A stretch of DNA of 64,000 bases, taken from assembly GCA_942492905.1 (NCBI GenBank), contig OW818657.1, positions 1,984,001 through 2,048,000 of the forward strand, given 5' to 3'. The translations under genes were made by a program, and so were the position numbers. Under the pieces are notes generated by a model that ran no database searches, was not told the DNA's origin, and saw only the letters and a program-made list of their open reading frames with translations. This DNA is from CAIZWU01 sp942492905 (GTDB lineage: Bacteria; Verrucomicrobiota; Verrucomicrobiia; Verrucomicrobiales; V1-33). How positions within the stretch are numbered: the stretch's first letter is position 1; every line of letters begins with the position of its first letter. Positions 26,480 to 34,782 of this stretch are shown here, piece after piece.

Positions 26480-28360
26480 TCATTCCTGCCAGCTCCGGAA
26501 GGCTTCGATGGCTTCGTATTCGGCGGTGCCGAGGGCATCATAAACGCGGGCGGTTTCCTGATTCCGTCCTCCGCCGAGCAGGTCCGGCAGGGTATGGGAT
26601 TGGAATTTCTGCACGGCGTCGAGCTTGTGGGACAATTGGTCCGGGCTCATGGGGATGGCCATCTGGATTTCATGGGGCTCGTATTCCGACTGGTGACCCC
26701 GGTAGAGCCAGACGCGGCATTGCGTCCGCCAGGGCTGGCCAGCTCTGGCCTGCCAGGCTGACTTGAAGGCGCTAAAGGCCATGCCTTGGACGCTGCTGGG
26801 GTCGGCAAGGTCGCCGGTCACATAAATCTGATGCGGCCGCAGAGTGGCCAGCACCGAACCGATGGCGGTGATGTCCGCGGGGGAGAGCCGGAATTGACGA
26901 TAGCGGCCTTCGGTGTAGAAGGGGAGATCAAGGAAGCGGATTTGGGAGGGTTTGACGCCAAGACTGACCGCGGCATCCCGGGCTTCCCCGCGGCGGATCA
27001 AGGCCTTGAGGCGGCGCAACCGGGCCGGGGGATCCCCGAAAGGCCCCTTGGCCTCGATTTCGTCCAGAATGCCGCCGGCATAGTCGATTTGCTCCTTCCA
27101 CCGGCCAGGATCCTGTTCGGAGGTTTCCAGAAGCACCCGGGCAAAGCGGATGGCTTCGGCATCGGTGATCCGGAGGTCGCCACCGGTCAGATAACAGACA
27201 TGGACATCATGGCCCTGGGAGACCAGCCGTTCGATCGTGCCGCCCATGCCGAGGACGTCGTCCTGTGGTTCGGGAGCGAACACCAGCACGGTTTTCGGGA
27301 AGGGCGCGGCGCGTTCCGGGCGGGAGGTATCGTCCGCATTTGGTTTGCCGCCGGGCCAGCCGGTGATGGTCTGCTGCTGGCGGTTGAAGACTTCGATGTT
27401 CAGGTGATAGGCGTTCCCGTAGTGAGTCAGCAGTTCGGCCATGCCGTGCTCATTGTATTCCCCATCCCGCAGTTTCAGGACCGGCTTCTTTTCTGTCAGG
27501 GCAAGCCACAGCACAGCCCGCCGGGTCTCGGCAGGCGTCCACTCGGCCCGGCCCACCAGCCATGGCAGGCGGATGCGGGTGAGGGCGGCCGAGGCCGCAC
27601 GGTCGAGGAAACAGCGGGCATCCGGATGGCTCTGCAGAAAACTGGCCGAGACGGCTTCTGTTTCCGGTCCTTCGATCGCCCGGGCAGCAATCCCGGCTTT
27701 GTTCCCGCCCCATGCCATCATCACCAGTTTTTTCGCCCGCAGGATCGTGCCGACCCCCATGGTGATGGCAAAACGCGGGACGTTGGACTCCCCCAGGAAA
27801 TCGGCGGCGGCATCCTGGCGCGTGATCCGGTCGAGCGGGATCAGCCGGGTCAGGGAATCGCGGGAGGAACCGGGTTCGTTGAACCCGATGTGGCCGGTGC
27901 GGCCGATGCCAAGGATCTGGAGATCAATGCCTCCGGCGGCGCGGATGGCATCCTCATAAGCGGCACAGTGGGCGAACACACCGTCCAGGGGCACGGTGCC
28001 ATCCGGCAGGTGGATGTTTTCCGGCTTGAGATCGATATGGGCAAAGAGCTGCTCCTGCATGAAGCGGAAGTAGCTCTCGCGATGGTCGCGGCTCAGACCA
28101 TAATATTCATCAAGATTGAACGTGATGACATCGTGGAAGCTCAGTCCTTCCTCACGGTGCAGACGGATGAGTTCCCGGTAGAAGGGAACGGGAGTGGAAC
28201 CGGTGGCAAGGCCGAGCACGGCGGGCCGGCCCTCCGCACGGCGGGTCAGGATGAGGTCGCGCACTTCAGCGGCGAGGGAAGCGGCGGCTTCCGGCGCATC
28301 GGCGAAGATAAGCGTGGGGATCTTTTCGTAGGCTTCGGCCGGGGAAGTTCTTGCAGACAT
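26480..28360 (-). CDS. nagB: Glucosamine-6-phosphate deaminase fused to a PIG-L deacetylase-like domain
   Basis: Protein of 626 residues started at MSARTSPAEAYEK; upstream in-frame Met codons would overlap gntK and are not family-like. The N-terminal half (1-270) is NagB: GLATGSTPVPFY (phosphate loop), FNLDEYYGL (general base Asp) and GIGRTGHIGFNEPG. It converts glucosamine-6-phosphate to fructose-6-phosphate and ammonia. The C-terminal half (355-560) is PIG-L/LmbE-like, as in the long NagB proteins of Bacteroides. The zinc site normally reading AHPDDD is APEPQDDV (362-369), and the second His-bearing loop reads GDLADPSSVQ (516-525). The metal ligands therefore look lost. Divergent from gntK. 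Confidence 0.9.
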   Translation of the reverse strand: MSARTSPAEAYEKIPTLIFADAPEAAASLAAEVRDLILTRRAEGRPAVLGLATGSTPVPFYRELIRLHREEGLSFHDVITFNLDEYYGLSRDHRESYFRFMQEQLFAHIDLKPENIHLPDGTVPLDGVFAHCAAYEDAIRAAGGIDLQILGIGRTGHIGFNEPGSSRDSLTRLIPLDRITRQDAAADFLGESNVPRFAITMGVGTILRAKKLVMMAWGGNKAGIAARAIEGPETEAVSASFLQSHPDARCFLDRAASAALTRIRLPWLVGRAEWTPAETRRAVLWLALTEKKPVLKLRDGEYNEHGMAELLTHYGNAYHLNIEVFNRQQQTITGWPGGKPNADDTSRPERAAPFPKTVLVFAPEPQDDVLGMGGTIERLVSQGHDVHVCYLTGGDLRITDAEAIRFARVLLETSEQDPGRWKEQIDYAGGILDEIEAKGPFGDPPARLRRLKALIRRGEARDAAVSLGVKPSQIRFLDLPFYTEGRYRQFRLSPADITAIGSVLATLRPHQIYVTGDLADPSSVQGMAFSAFKSAWQARAGQPWRTQCRVWLYRGHQSEYEPHEIQMAIPMSPDQLSHKLDAVQKFQSHTLPDLLGGGRNQETARVYDALGTAEYEAIEAFRSWQE

Positions 28361-28385
28361 GGGTCGGGAGGTGAAAGAAGGCAGC

Positions 28386-28940
28386 ATGACTATGAACGCT
28401 GCAGGCTTGCCGGCAACAACTGCCAGAACCAATCTTTTTCGTATCCGGGTGCTAGTAATTATGGGAGTGAGCGGCTGCGGCAAAACGGCGGTGGGGCGGG
28501 CCGTCGCGCAGCAGTGGGGAGCGGATTTCCAAGATGCCGATGACTGGCATACGGAGGAGGCCGTGGCCAAAATGGCGGCGGGTCATGCCCTGACCGATGA
28601 GGATCGTGCGCCGTGGTTGGAGCGGCTGCGGCAAAAGGTGATTGCGGCTACTCCGGCAGAGGGAAGGACCGTGCTGGCCTGCTCCGCACTGCGGCGGCGC
28701 TATCGCGAGGCCCTGCGGAATGGGCAGGAAGGGGTGCAGTTTGTTTTTCTCGAAGGAACCCAGGAGTTGATAGCCTCCCGGATGGCCGCCCGCAAGGGGC
28801 ACTACATGCCGATAACTTTGCTGGATTCGCAGTTCGCAGCCCTGGAGGCTCCGGGGCCGGATGAGGCCATCAGCATTTCGATCGATCAACCCTTGGAGAA
28901 AGTAGCGGCCGATGTGTTGAATGTGGTCGTCAGGGCGTGA
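28386..28940 (+). CDS. gntK: Gluconokinase
   Basis: Protein of about 184 residues. Start at ATG 28386 is chosen because GAAAGAAGG sits 6 bases upstream; an ATG at 28359 would overlap the nagB start. A 25-residue lead precedes the P-loop GVSGCGKTAVG. Other family blocks are DFQDADDWH, VAKMAAGHALTDEDRAPWL, VLACSALRRRYREALR and GHYMP. It phosphorylates gluconate to 6-phosphogluconate. Its 3' end overlaps the convergent FHA-protein gene by 11 bases. Together with kdgK and the SMP-30-like lactonase it points to sugar-acid use. Confidence 0.9.
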   Translation: MTMNAAGLPATTARTNLFRIRVLVIMGVSGCGKTAVGRAVAQQWGADFQDADDWHTEEAVAKMAAGHALTDEDRAPWLERLRQKVIAATPAEGRTVLACSALRRRYREALRNGQEGVQFVFLEGTQELIASRMAARKGHYMPITLLDSQFAALEAPGPDEAISISIDQPLEKVAADVLNVVVRA

Positions 28941-29754
28941 GGGGGCGTGGCGCGGGGGCGACTTTGTTTCCGGGAGGTTGCGTGGCGGGTTCGGTGACCG
29001 GCATTCCGGCCGGAGATGGCCGGGATTTGCCCCAGGCGCTCTGGAGCGATTGAAACAGTCCACCCAGGTTTCCACTTTGCCACGCGGCGTGTCCGGCCCA
29101 GCCCAAAACGGCGAGGACGGCAGCCAAGGGCAGCTGACGCCGGAAGCGGCGGGCTTGGGTGGAGGTGGACTCTGGAAAACGTCCCTGGGCGGGAATGGGG
29201 ACCTCCCCGGCCGGGGAGATCGGGTTGCCGCAGGGGGGATTCTCCGTGATCACGGCTGATTTATGAGAATTTTCCGGCAGCAGATCTTCAGGTAGCCAAG
29301 CCGGTGGCTGGGCGACAGTGGAGGCCGTCGGCATGGGGACTTGGAGGCCTGATGCTTCGATGGACATCAAGGGTGCGGCGGCGATTCCTGAGGATGAAGG
29401 AGGTGCGGGCGGCTGGAGCAGGACCACTGGAGCAGCCGAGGCAGCGGTGGCTGATACCGAGGCAGCATCACTGGGGGAGGATTCCGAATAAATCACCTCC
29501 AGCTCTCCCGCCACAATCCGATCGCCATGGGCAAGGGGTTTCCAGTTGATGGCATGTCCATTCACGAGTGTTCCGAGTCCAGAACCCGCGTCCTCGATGA
29601 AATGGCCGCCTTCCCAGGGTTGAAGGCGGAAATGGACGGGGGCGAGACCAAGGTGAGCAGCGACGGGCACTTCATTGGCGGGATCTGCGCCAATGCTGAC
29701 GGCTCCGTCTGGAAGGAGGAGAGTATGGCCTTGGGGAGTGCGGAGTTCAGCCAT
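28930..29754 (-). CDS. FHA-like domain protein with a single transmembrane segment
   Basis: Protein of 274 residues started at MAELRTPQGHTLLL, where the domain begins. Residues 1-90 look like a forkhead-associated domain (FIEDAGSGLGTLVNG, 52-66), but the canonical Arg and Ser of the phosphothreonine pocket read Ala (VSIGAD) and Pro-Val (LAPVHF). A low-complexity Ala/Pro/Ser linker (95-200) leads to a transmembrane helix (about 208-226) and a Pro-rich tail. The layout suggests a cytoplasmic FHA-like domain tethered to the membrane. Function unknown; phosphothreonine binding is doubtful. Overlaps the 3' end of gntK. Confidence 0.78.
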   Translation of the reverse strand: MAELRTPQGHTLLLPDGAVSIGADPANEVPVAAHLGLAPVHFRLQPWEGGHFIEDAGSGLGTLVNGHAINWKPLAHGDRIVAGELEVIYSESSPSDAASVSATAASAAPVVLLQPPAPPSSSGIAAAPLMSIEASGLQVPMPTASTVAQPPAWLPEDLLPENSHKSAVITENPPCGNPISPAGEVPIPAQGRFPESTSTQARRFRRQLPLAAVLAVLGWAGHAAWQSGNLGGLFQSLQSAWGKSRPSPAGMPVTEPATQPPGNKVAPAPRPLTP

Positions 29755-29833
29755 GAGTCTGGAGAGTATTATAAATCTAGTGGCAAACTCCGATTTAGCA
29801 AAGGGCAGTTCATCTGGCACCCGCCCACGAAAA

Positions 29834-29868
29834 AGGCCTCTTTTCCGTAAAGAAAAGAGGCCTCGAAA
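29834..29868 (-). terminator. Rho-independent terminator of the TIGR04073 gene
   Basis: A perfect 12-bp inverted repeat (AGGCCTCTTTTC, 29834-29845, against GAAAAGAGGCCT, 29852-29863) with a 6-base loop lies 25 bases after the stop of the minus-strand gene at 29888. Read on the minus strand, the stem ends in a run of T (29834-29830). The long GC-A/T stem and T tract are textbook. Confidence 0.85.
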
Positions 29869-29887
29869 GGAAAAACCCTAAATCGGC

Positions 29888-30307
29888 TCAGTTGAACTGC
29901 TCGCGGGTGTACTGGGTGCCGGAGACAAAACCCAGTTCAGGCGGGAATTCAAGGTAACCAGTGCTCGGGTGAGTGGCCTCCCGCAGATGCTCGGGATAAG
30001 GCTGGCGATAAGTGCCTTTGTAGGCAGGGAAAGGGAAAGTGACGAGTTCGAAGATACCGAAACCGAGGCGAGCCACGGTTTTACGGGTGCCGTGAACGAT
30101 GCCGTAACTGCCGGCGACGGTGCCGCCTTCTTCACGATTGGTTTTGTTCCACTGGGTCGGGATTTCCGTGGCACCGTAGACGATGTTCGCCAGGGCACGG
30201 CTCAATTTCCGGATGGGGCCGTTCTTCTCAGCCGGGGGGGCTTGGAAGTCTGCCATGCTCAGGCCGGCAATGCCGACAGTCAGGAGGATAAGGATGGTCT
30301 TTTTCAT
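29888..30307 (-). CDS. Exosortase system-associated protein, TIGR04073-like
   Basis: Protein of 139 residues started at MKKTILILLTVGIAG, a signal peptide; an upstream Met would add 7 residues. The mature part has IRKLSRALANIVYGATEIP, a central TVAGSYGIVHG and RLGFGIFELVTFPFP, the pattern of TIGR04073 exosortase-associated proteins of Verrucomicrobia and Planctomycetes. No exosortase or PEP-CTERM substrate was found in this window. The function is not established. A strong terminator follows the gene, so it is probably monocistronic. Confidence 0.72.
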   Translation of the reverse strand: MKKTILILLTVGIAGLSMADFQAPPAEKNGPIRKLSRALANIVYGATEIPTQWNKTNREEGGTVAGSYGIVHGTRKTVARLGFGIFELVTFPFPAYKGTYRQPYPEHLREATHPSTGYLEFPPELGFVSGTQYTREQFN

Positions 30308-30384
30308 AAAAAATCGCAGTGCGCTCAAAGTAGGGGAGGGGCGGATTCTTTGGCAACATGAAATTTCGGAATTTTCGCCTTGGT

Positions 30385-31839
30385 TCAGGCAGGCGGAATC
30401 TCGTTCAAAGTGTAATAAGCCTCCTGGTGCAGCAGCGGAAGGCCGGTGGTGGAGCGCACCCCGGTCGATTTCAGGTAATGCACGTGCCCCCTGGTAAGCG
30501 GCGAGATAGTGAGCTTCACGCTCAGACCGTCCGGCGCGGTCAGGGCGGCGGTGATTTTTGGGGTAACCTGGTCGACTTCCGGACCTCCATATTCCGCCCG
30601 GTAGGCCCAGGTCCAGGCTTCCATGGCGTAGCTGGCGGGGTTGCCGGCGGTTTCCTTGCTGACGGGAGCCGTGAAGCGCAGATCAAACCCGTCGGGAGTG
30701 GCCTTCATGTCGAGGATTTCGAAGGGGGTTTTTCCGCTCCAGACGAGGCGGTCGAGGTTGAAGGGCTTGCCTCCGCGCGAGCCCCAGCCGCGGTCGGAAC
30801 CCCCGGCGAACATTTTGCCGTCCGGCGTCAGGGTCATGCCGATAATCCCGCTGCCGAAACCTTCGACAAAGGGAATGGCCACGCCCTGGTAGACCCCGTT
30901 TACCATTTCCAAGCTGACCCGGGTGATGTTGGAATAACATTGCTCCCCGACGAACAGTTGGTTCTGGAAGGGACCAAACTTGCCGCCGGTGGTGTCGCAA
31001 ATGATAGCCGTGGGGCTCTGTCCGACGCGGGCGTGGGGCAGCATGACCGCGGGCGGGATCAGGGTGGGGACCCGTTCGCGCTCCTTCACCATGCGGCTCT
31101 GGTCATTCGGTTCCGGCGGGCGGGCGCCGATGGCATTGGTCTGCTTGAACCAATCGTTGCCTCCGGGGTGTCCGGCAAAGGAACCCGGTTTGAGCCATTT
31201 CAAGGAACTGGAGCCATTCCACGGGCCTTGGTTGTCGGTGTAAAAGGCATCGCCCGCGGCATTGAAACCGATGCCTCCGGGACTGCGGAGACCGCAGACG
31301 GTGGGGATGGTTTTTCCGTCAGGGGTGACCCGCAGAGCCCAGCCCCGGTAGTCCGTCTGGCTGCTGAAGGAACCTGTCAGGCAGAGCGCCACCCAGAGAT
31401 CGCCATGGCGGTCGAATTCCGATCCGAAGGCATATTCATGATAGTCGCCGGTGATGCCCCAGCCATCACTGACGGTCTCGAAGAGGTCGGCGCGGCCATC
31501 ATTGTCCTCATCGGCCAGGCGGGTAATTTCCGGGCGTTGGGTGACGTAGAGCGACCCCGCTTTCCAGGCAAGGCCGAGGCATTCATGCAGGCCGGCGGCA
31601 TAGCGGCTGAGCCTTGCGGTTGAGATGTCAGGGCCGAGGGCGTCGGAGACCAGGAAAACGTCACCGCGCCGGGTGGCGGCGAAGATCCGGCCGTCCGGCG
31701 CGTGGGTGAGGGCCCCGATTTCAAGGACGTGCTGCTGCGGGTTGGGCAGCGGCTGGATGGGGTAATAATCGGATTCTTTGGGATCGGCCGCGCAGGCGGC
31801 TCCGGCGGTCAGGAGCAGGGTGGAAAGGAAGGATCGCAT
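30385..31839 (-). CDS. Exported sorbosone-dehydrogenase/glucose-dehydrogenase-like beta-propeller protein
   Basis: Protein of 484 residues with an N-terminal signal peptide (MRSFLSTLLLTAGAACAAD). Repeated strands with GRIFAATRRGDVFLV, EYAFGSEFDRHGDLWVAL, GGIGFNAAGDAFYTDNQGPWNGSS and MTLTPDGKMFAGGSDRGWG form the PQQ/sorbosone-dehydrogenase-like propeller common in PVC bacteria. A C-terminal beta domain (about 380-484) follows. Cofactor binding was not demonstrable. It starts only 15 bases downstream of the cupredoxin-PA14 gene, so the two form an operon and probably act together outside the membrane. Confidence 0.82.
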   Translation of the reverse strand: MRSFLSTLLLTAGAACAADPKESDYYPIQPLPNPQQHVLEIGALTHAPDGRIFAATRRGDVFLVSDALGPDISTARLSRYAAGLHECLGLAWKAGSLYVTQRPEITRLADEDNDGRADLFETVSDGWGITGDYHEYAFGSEFDRHGDLWVALCLTGSFSSQTDYRGWALRVTPDGKTIPTVCGLRSPGGIGFNAAGDAFYTDNQGPWNGSSSLKWLKPGSFAGHPGGNDWFKQTNAIGARPPEPNDQSRMVKERERVPTLIPPAVMLPHARVGQSPTAIICDTTGGKFGPFQNQLFVGEQCYSNITRVSLEMVNGVYQGVAIPFVEGFGSGIIGMTLTPDGKMFAGGSDRGWGSRGGKPFNLDRLVWSGKTPFEILDMKATPDGFDLRFTAPVSKETAGNPASYAMEAWTWAYRAEYGGPEVDQVTPKITAALTAPDGLSVKLTISPLTRGHVHYLKSTGVRSTTGLPLLHQEAYYTLNEIPPA

Positions 31840-31854
31840 GGAGTTGAAAAGGTG

Positions 31855-33444
31855 TCAGGGATTCCAGTGGTAGGTCACGGCCACCGTGGCGGTATCGCCG
31901 GTGAAAACGACGGGAACGAGGAGTTCGTGGCCGCGGAGGAAGGGCTGGCCCTGGTCCGCGCTGATGCGGAAGCCATCGCCGGTCCATTCGGCGCCCGCTG
32001 CTTTCAGGGGCCCGGCGGCCGCCCGGAGGTGGAGTTGGGCCACCGGCTGGGAGGCTTTGAATTTCAGGGTCCGGGTGACCCGGAGATCGTTGGTTTTGGC
32101 TTCGCCCGCGGGTTGATAGGATTCCTCCACCTTCACGCTGCCGATTTCATAATTGAAGGTAGGGAAACGTTTGGCGTCCAACCGGTAGCCGCGGAAATGC
32201 AGTGCCTCCGGACGTTCGCTGTCGGCCGGCCAGGGAGTGTTGGTTTCCGGTAAAATGGCGAGGGATTGCCCCGCGGGGGCCGTTTTGAAAACGTCGTAGC
32301 CAAGGGGCGGCTGCGGGCCATTCCCGCGGCCGGTCCAGTGCCGTTTGGCATCCATGAAGGCCCCCTGCCAGAACAGCGCCGGAGTCATCCGGCTGGCATC
32401 GAAGCAGAGATTCACGCCGTTGGGATAACCGACCGCAATACCGCGGGGGCTGACATCGGTGATAAAGTTCCGGTAAAGGATGGCTTCCCCATTTTCCGGA
32501 GCCAGCGGAATGCCCGTGAACTCATTCTCCTCAGCCTTGACGCCGGAATTGCTCTGGCGTGCCGGATGCAGCCATTTGGACAGCGGGGTCTCCGAAAATT
32601 TGTCTCCGGACCAGGCGAGATAGAGCTCTTCCTGACCTGCGCCCTCAAAGTAATCCAGCCGGATTTTCTGCGGACCCTTCTTGAGCTTCACCTTCCTGGA
32701 TTTCACCTGCGACGATGGATGGATGCCATCGTTTTTCAGGACGGACTTTCCATTGATAAAGAGCTGGGACCCGTCGTCGGAGGCAAGGTGAAATTCATAT
32801 GCGCCGTCTTCCGGGACCGGCAGGATGGCCTCATAACGGACTCCAAAATGCTGGGTCATTCCTTCCAGTTCAATGGTAATAGATTTGTCCGCGATGGGTC
32901 CTCTGCGGTGGGGCGTGAGTTGGTCAAAATCCGGGAGCTGGTTCCAGTCGCCCAGGTAAAGCTGGTAATTGAGTTCGCTGAATTTTGGGCCTTCCTGCAG
33001 GACAAGGAGCTCACCGTTCATGGCCATGGCGTGGCCCGGGAAGGTGCAAACGTAGGGATAGATCCCGGGTTTGTCAGGCACCTTGATGACCAGTTCCTCC
33101 TTCTGGTGGGCCGCCACCAGGCCGGTATGGGCGATGACCCGCGGACTGTCCGGAATCCACGCCTGGTCCATCCCGGCGGCGCCCAGTTGCCACGCCAGCT
33201 GCGCGACTTCGAGGCCCTTGTCTTTTTTGTCAGGCAGTGGATGGCAAAGCACGAAGTTGTGCGGCATTTCGTCCAGATTTTCAAACACCAGCTTCACCTG
33301 GGTTCCGGGCGCGGCGGTAATCACCGGTTTGTCGTATTTCATCTGTCCCGCCGGAGTGCGGATGGTGATGACGGGCAGGTCATCAGCCATGAGGGGCAGG
33401 GGGAGGAGGACGGGCAGCAGGAGGGCGAGGCGGGAAATGGTCAT
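31855..33444 (-). CDS. Exported cupredoxin (azurin-like) protein with PA14-like domain
   Basis: Protein of 529 residues started at MTISRLALLLPVLL (signal peptide); earlier in-frame starts would run into the divergent kdgK region. Residues about 24-150 form a cupredoxin with type 1 copper ligands His62 (MPHNFVLC), Cys133 and His138 and Met142 (CTFPGHAMAM), spaced Cys+5/Cys+9 as in azurin. A PA14-like carbohydrate-binding domain follows (about 155-290; DGAYEFHLASDDGSQLFING). The remaining 240 residues form a C-terminal region with no known motif. The layout implies an electron carrier tethered to a carbohydrate-binding part. Cotranscribed with the sorbosone-dehydrogenase-like gene. Confidence 0.85.
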   Translation of the reverse strand: MTISRLALLLPVLLPLPLMADDLPVITIRTPAGQMKYDKPVITAAPGTQVKLVFENLDEMPHNFVLCHPLPDKKDKGLEVAQLAWQLGAAGMDQAWIPDSPRVIAHTGLVAAHQKEELVIKVPDKPGIYPYVCTFPGHAMAMNGELLVLQEGPKFSELNYQLYLGDWNQLPDFDQLTPHRRGPIADKSITIELEGMTQHFGVRYEAILPVPEDGAYEFHLASDDGSQLFINGKSVLKNDGIHPSSQVKSRKVKLKKGPQKIRLDYFEGAGQEELYLAWSGDKFSETPLSKWLHPARQSNSGVKAEENEFTGIPLAPENGEAILYRNFITDVSPRGIAVGYPNGVNLCFDASRMTPALFWQGAFMDAKRHWTGRGNGPQPPLGYDVFKTAPAGQSLAILPETNTPWPADSERPEALHFRGYRLDAKRFPTFNYEIGSVKVEESYQPAGEAKTNDLRVTRTLKFKASQPVAQLHLRAAAGPLKAAGAEWTGDGFRISADQGQPFLRGHELLVPVVFTGDTATVAVTYHWNP

Positions 33445-33633
33445 AGAAGCCGGAGGCGGGCAGGGAACGCCGCGGCGATCAGTCGTATTACAGAAAATGG
33501 CAAATGCAGGCGGTGGCATGGACTGGCTGGGTTTTGGCGGTGTTTCAATGTTGCTTGCGGGGTCGCGCCCGGGCAATGATCCGCGGACCCGGGTCCCCTC
33601 CGTCATGAGGACGGTGCCTGGCATCTGAAATTC

Positions 33634-34719
33634 ATGAGCTCCATTCCCGCAGGCCGCATTGTCACCTTTGGCGAAATCATGGTCCGGCTGGCGCCGCCGG
33701 GATACCAACGTTTTGCCCAGGCGGTGCCGGGCCGCATGGAGGTCAGCCTGGCCGGAGCCGAGGTCAATGTGTCGGCATCGCTCGCCCGGTTGGGACGCGG
33801 GACGGCTTTTGTCACTGCTTTGCCGGTGCATGCGATCGCCGATGCGGTGGTGGCGCAACTCCGTGGGTGGGGGGTGGATACGCGGCACATCGTGCGCACC
33901 GCGCAGGGCCGCCTCGGACTGTTCTTTTTCGAAAAGGGGATCAACCAGCGTCCGGCGGAGGTGATCTATGACCGGGAGGGCTCTGCGGTGTCGCTGCTGC
34001 CTCCCGATCAATATGACTGGGAGGCCATTTTTGAAGGAGCCGCCTGGTTCCATCTGTCCGGGATCACCCCGGCGATTTCACGGAATGCCGCAGCGGTGGC
34101 GCTGGAAGCGGTGAGGCAGGCGTCCTCGCGGGGGCTGAGGATTTCCTTCGACATGAATTTCCGCAGCAAACTATGGCAGTGGGAGCCCGGCACCGCTCCC
34201 CGGGAGCTGGCGGCCCGCACCGTCCGCGGCTTGATGCCTTTGGTCCATGTGTTCATCGGTGGACCGGATGATGTTGCCCTGCTGACAGGCTTGCCGGTGG
34301 AAGCGATGGAGGGCAGTCCCCACGCGCCTGCGACACGGCATCTCGCAGCCCGGTATCCCGGTCTCACCCATGTGGCCATGACGGTCCGCGAAGCGGTCTC
34401 CTCTTCCCATCACCGGTTAGGGGGTCTGCTGCACGATGTTGCCTCCGGCCAGACATTTTATGCCCCGCAGCAGCAGGGCCGCCTGAAGCCCTATGACATT
34501 CCGCAGGTGGTGGACCGCCTCGGCGGCGGCGACGCTTTTGCCGCGGGGCTTATTTTCTCCCTGACCACCCTTGAACCCACCGCCCCTCAGGCGGCCGTGG
34601 ATTTTGCGGTGGCTGCGTCCTGCCTGACCCATTCCACCGAGGGTGATTTCAACTATGCCACGCAGGAGGAAATCCTGTTCCTGACCAAAGGCAGTCAGGC
34701 AGGCCAGGTGAATCGCTGA
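33634..34719 (+). CDS. kdgK: 2-keto-3-deoxygluconate kinase (PfkB family)
   Basis: Protein of 361 residues of the PfkB/ribokinase fold. It has GEIMVRLAPPG near the start, the N-terminal sugar-binding AGAEVNVSASLARLG and the C-terminal catalytic DRLGGGDAFAAGLI. The wording is close to KdgK, which phosphorylates 2-keto-3-deoxygluconate (Entner-Doudoroff or pectin/uronate pathway). Fructokinase and other PfkB members are the alternatives. The start is clear from GRIVTFGEIM and the position 189 bases from the divergent cupredoxin gene. Converges on the SMP-30 gene, which would make a plausible lactonase partner. Confidence 0.85.
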   Translation: MSSIPAGRIVTFGEIMVRLAPPGYQRFAQAVPGRMEVSLAGAEVNVSASLARLGRGTAFVTALPVHAIADAVVAQLRGWGVDTRHIVRTAQGRLGLFFFEKGINQRPAEVIYDREGSAVSLLPPDQYDWEAIFEGAAWFHLSGITPAISRNAAAVALEAVRQASSRGLRISFDMNFRSKLWQWEPGTAPRELAARTVRGLMPLVHVFIGGPDDVALLTGLPVEAMEGSPHAPATRHLAARYPGLTHVAMTVREAVSSSHHRLGGLLHDVASGQTFYAPQQQGRLKPYDIPQVVDRLGGGDAFAAGLIFSLTTLEPTAPQAAVDFAVAASCLTHSTEGDFNYATQEEILFLTKGSQAGQVNR

Positions 34720-34782
34720 AGCCGGGCCGCGTCTGGCAATCCCTTGGAAAACCGGAATCAGGCCCGGACCGAAGGGAGGTGT

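Noticed and set aside
30358..31623. A long plus-strand frame of 421 codons over the propeller gene
   Set aside because: Reading-frame shadow of the minus-strand gene, whose product has a signal peptide and recognisable propeller motifs.
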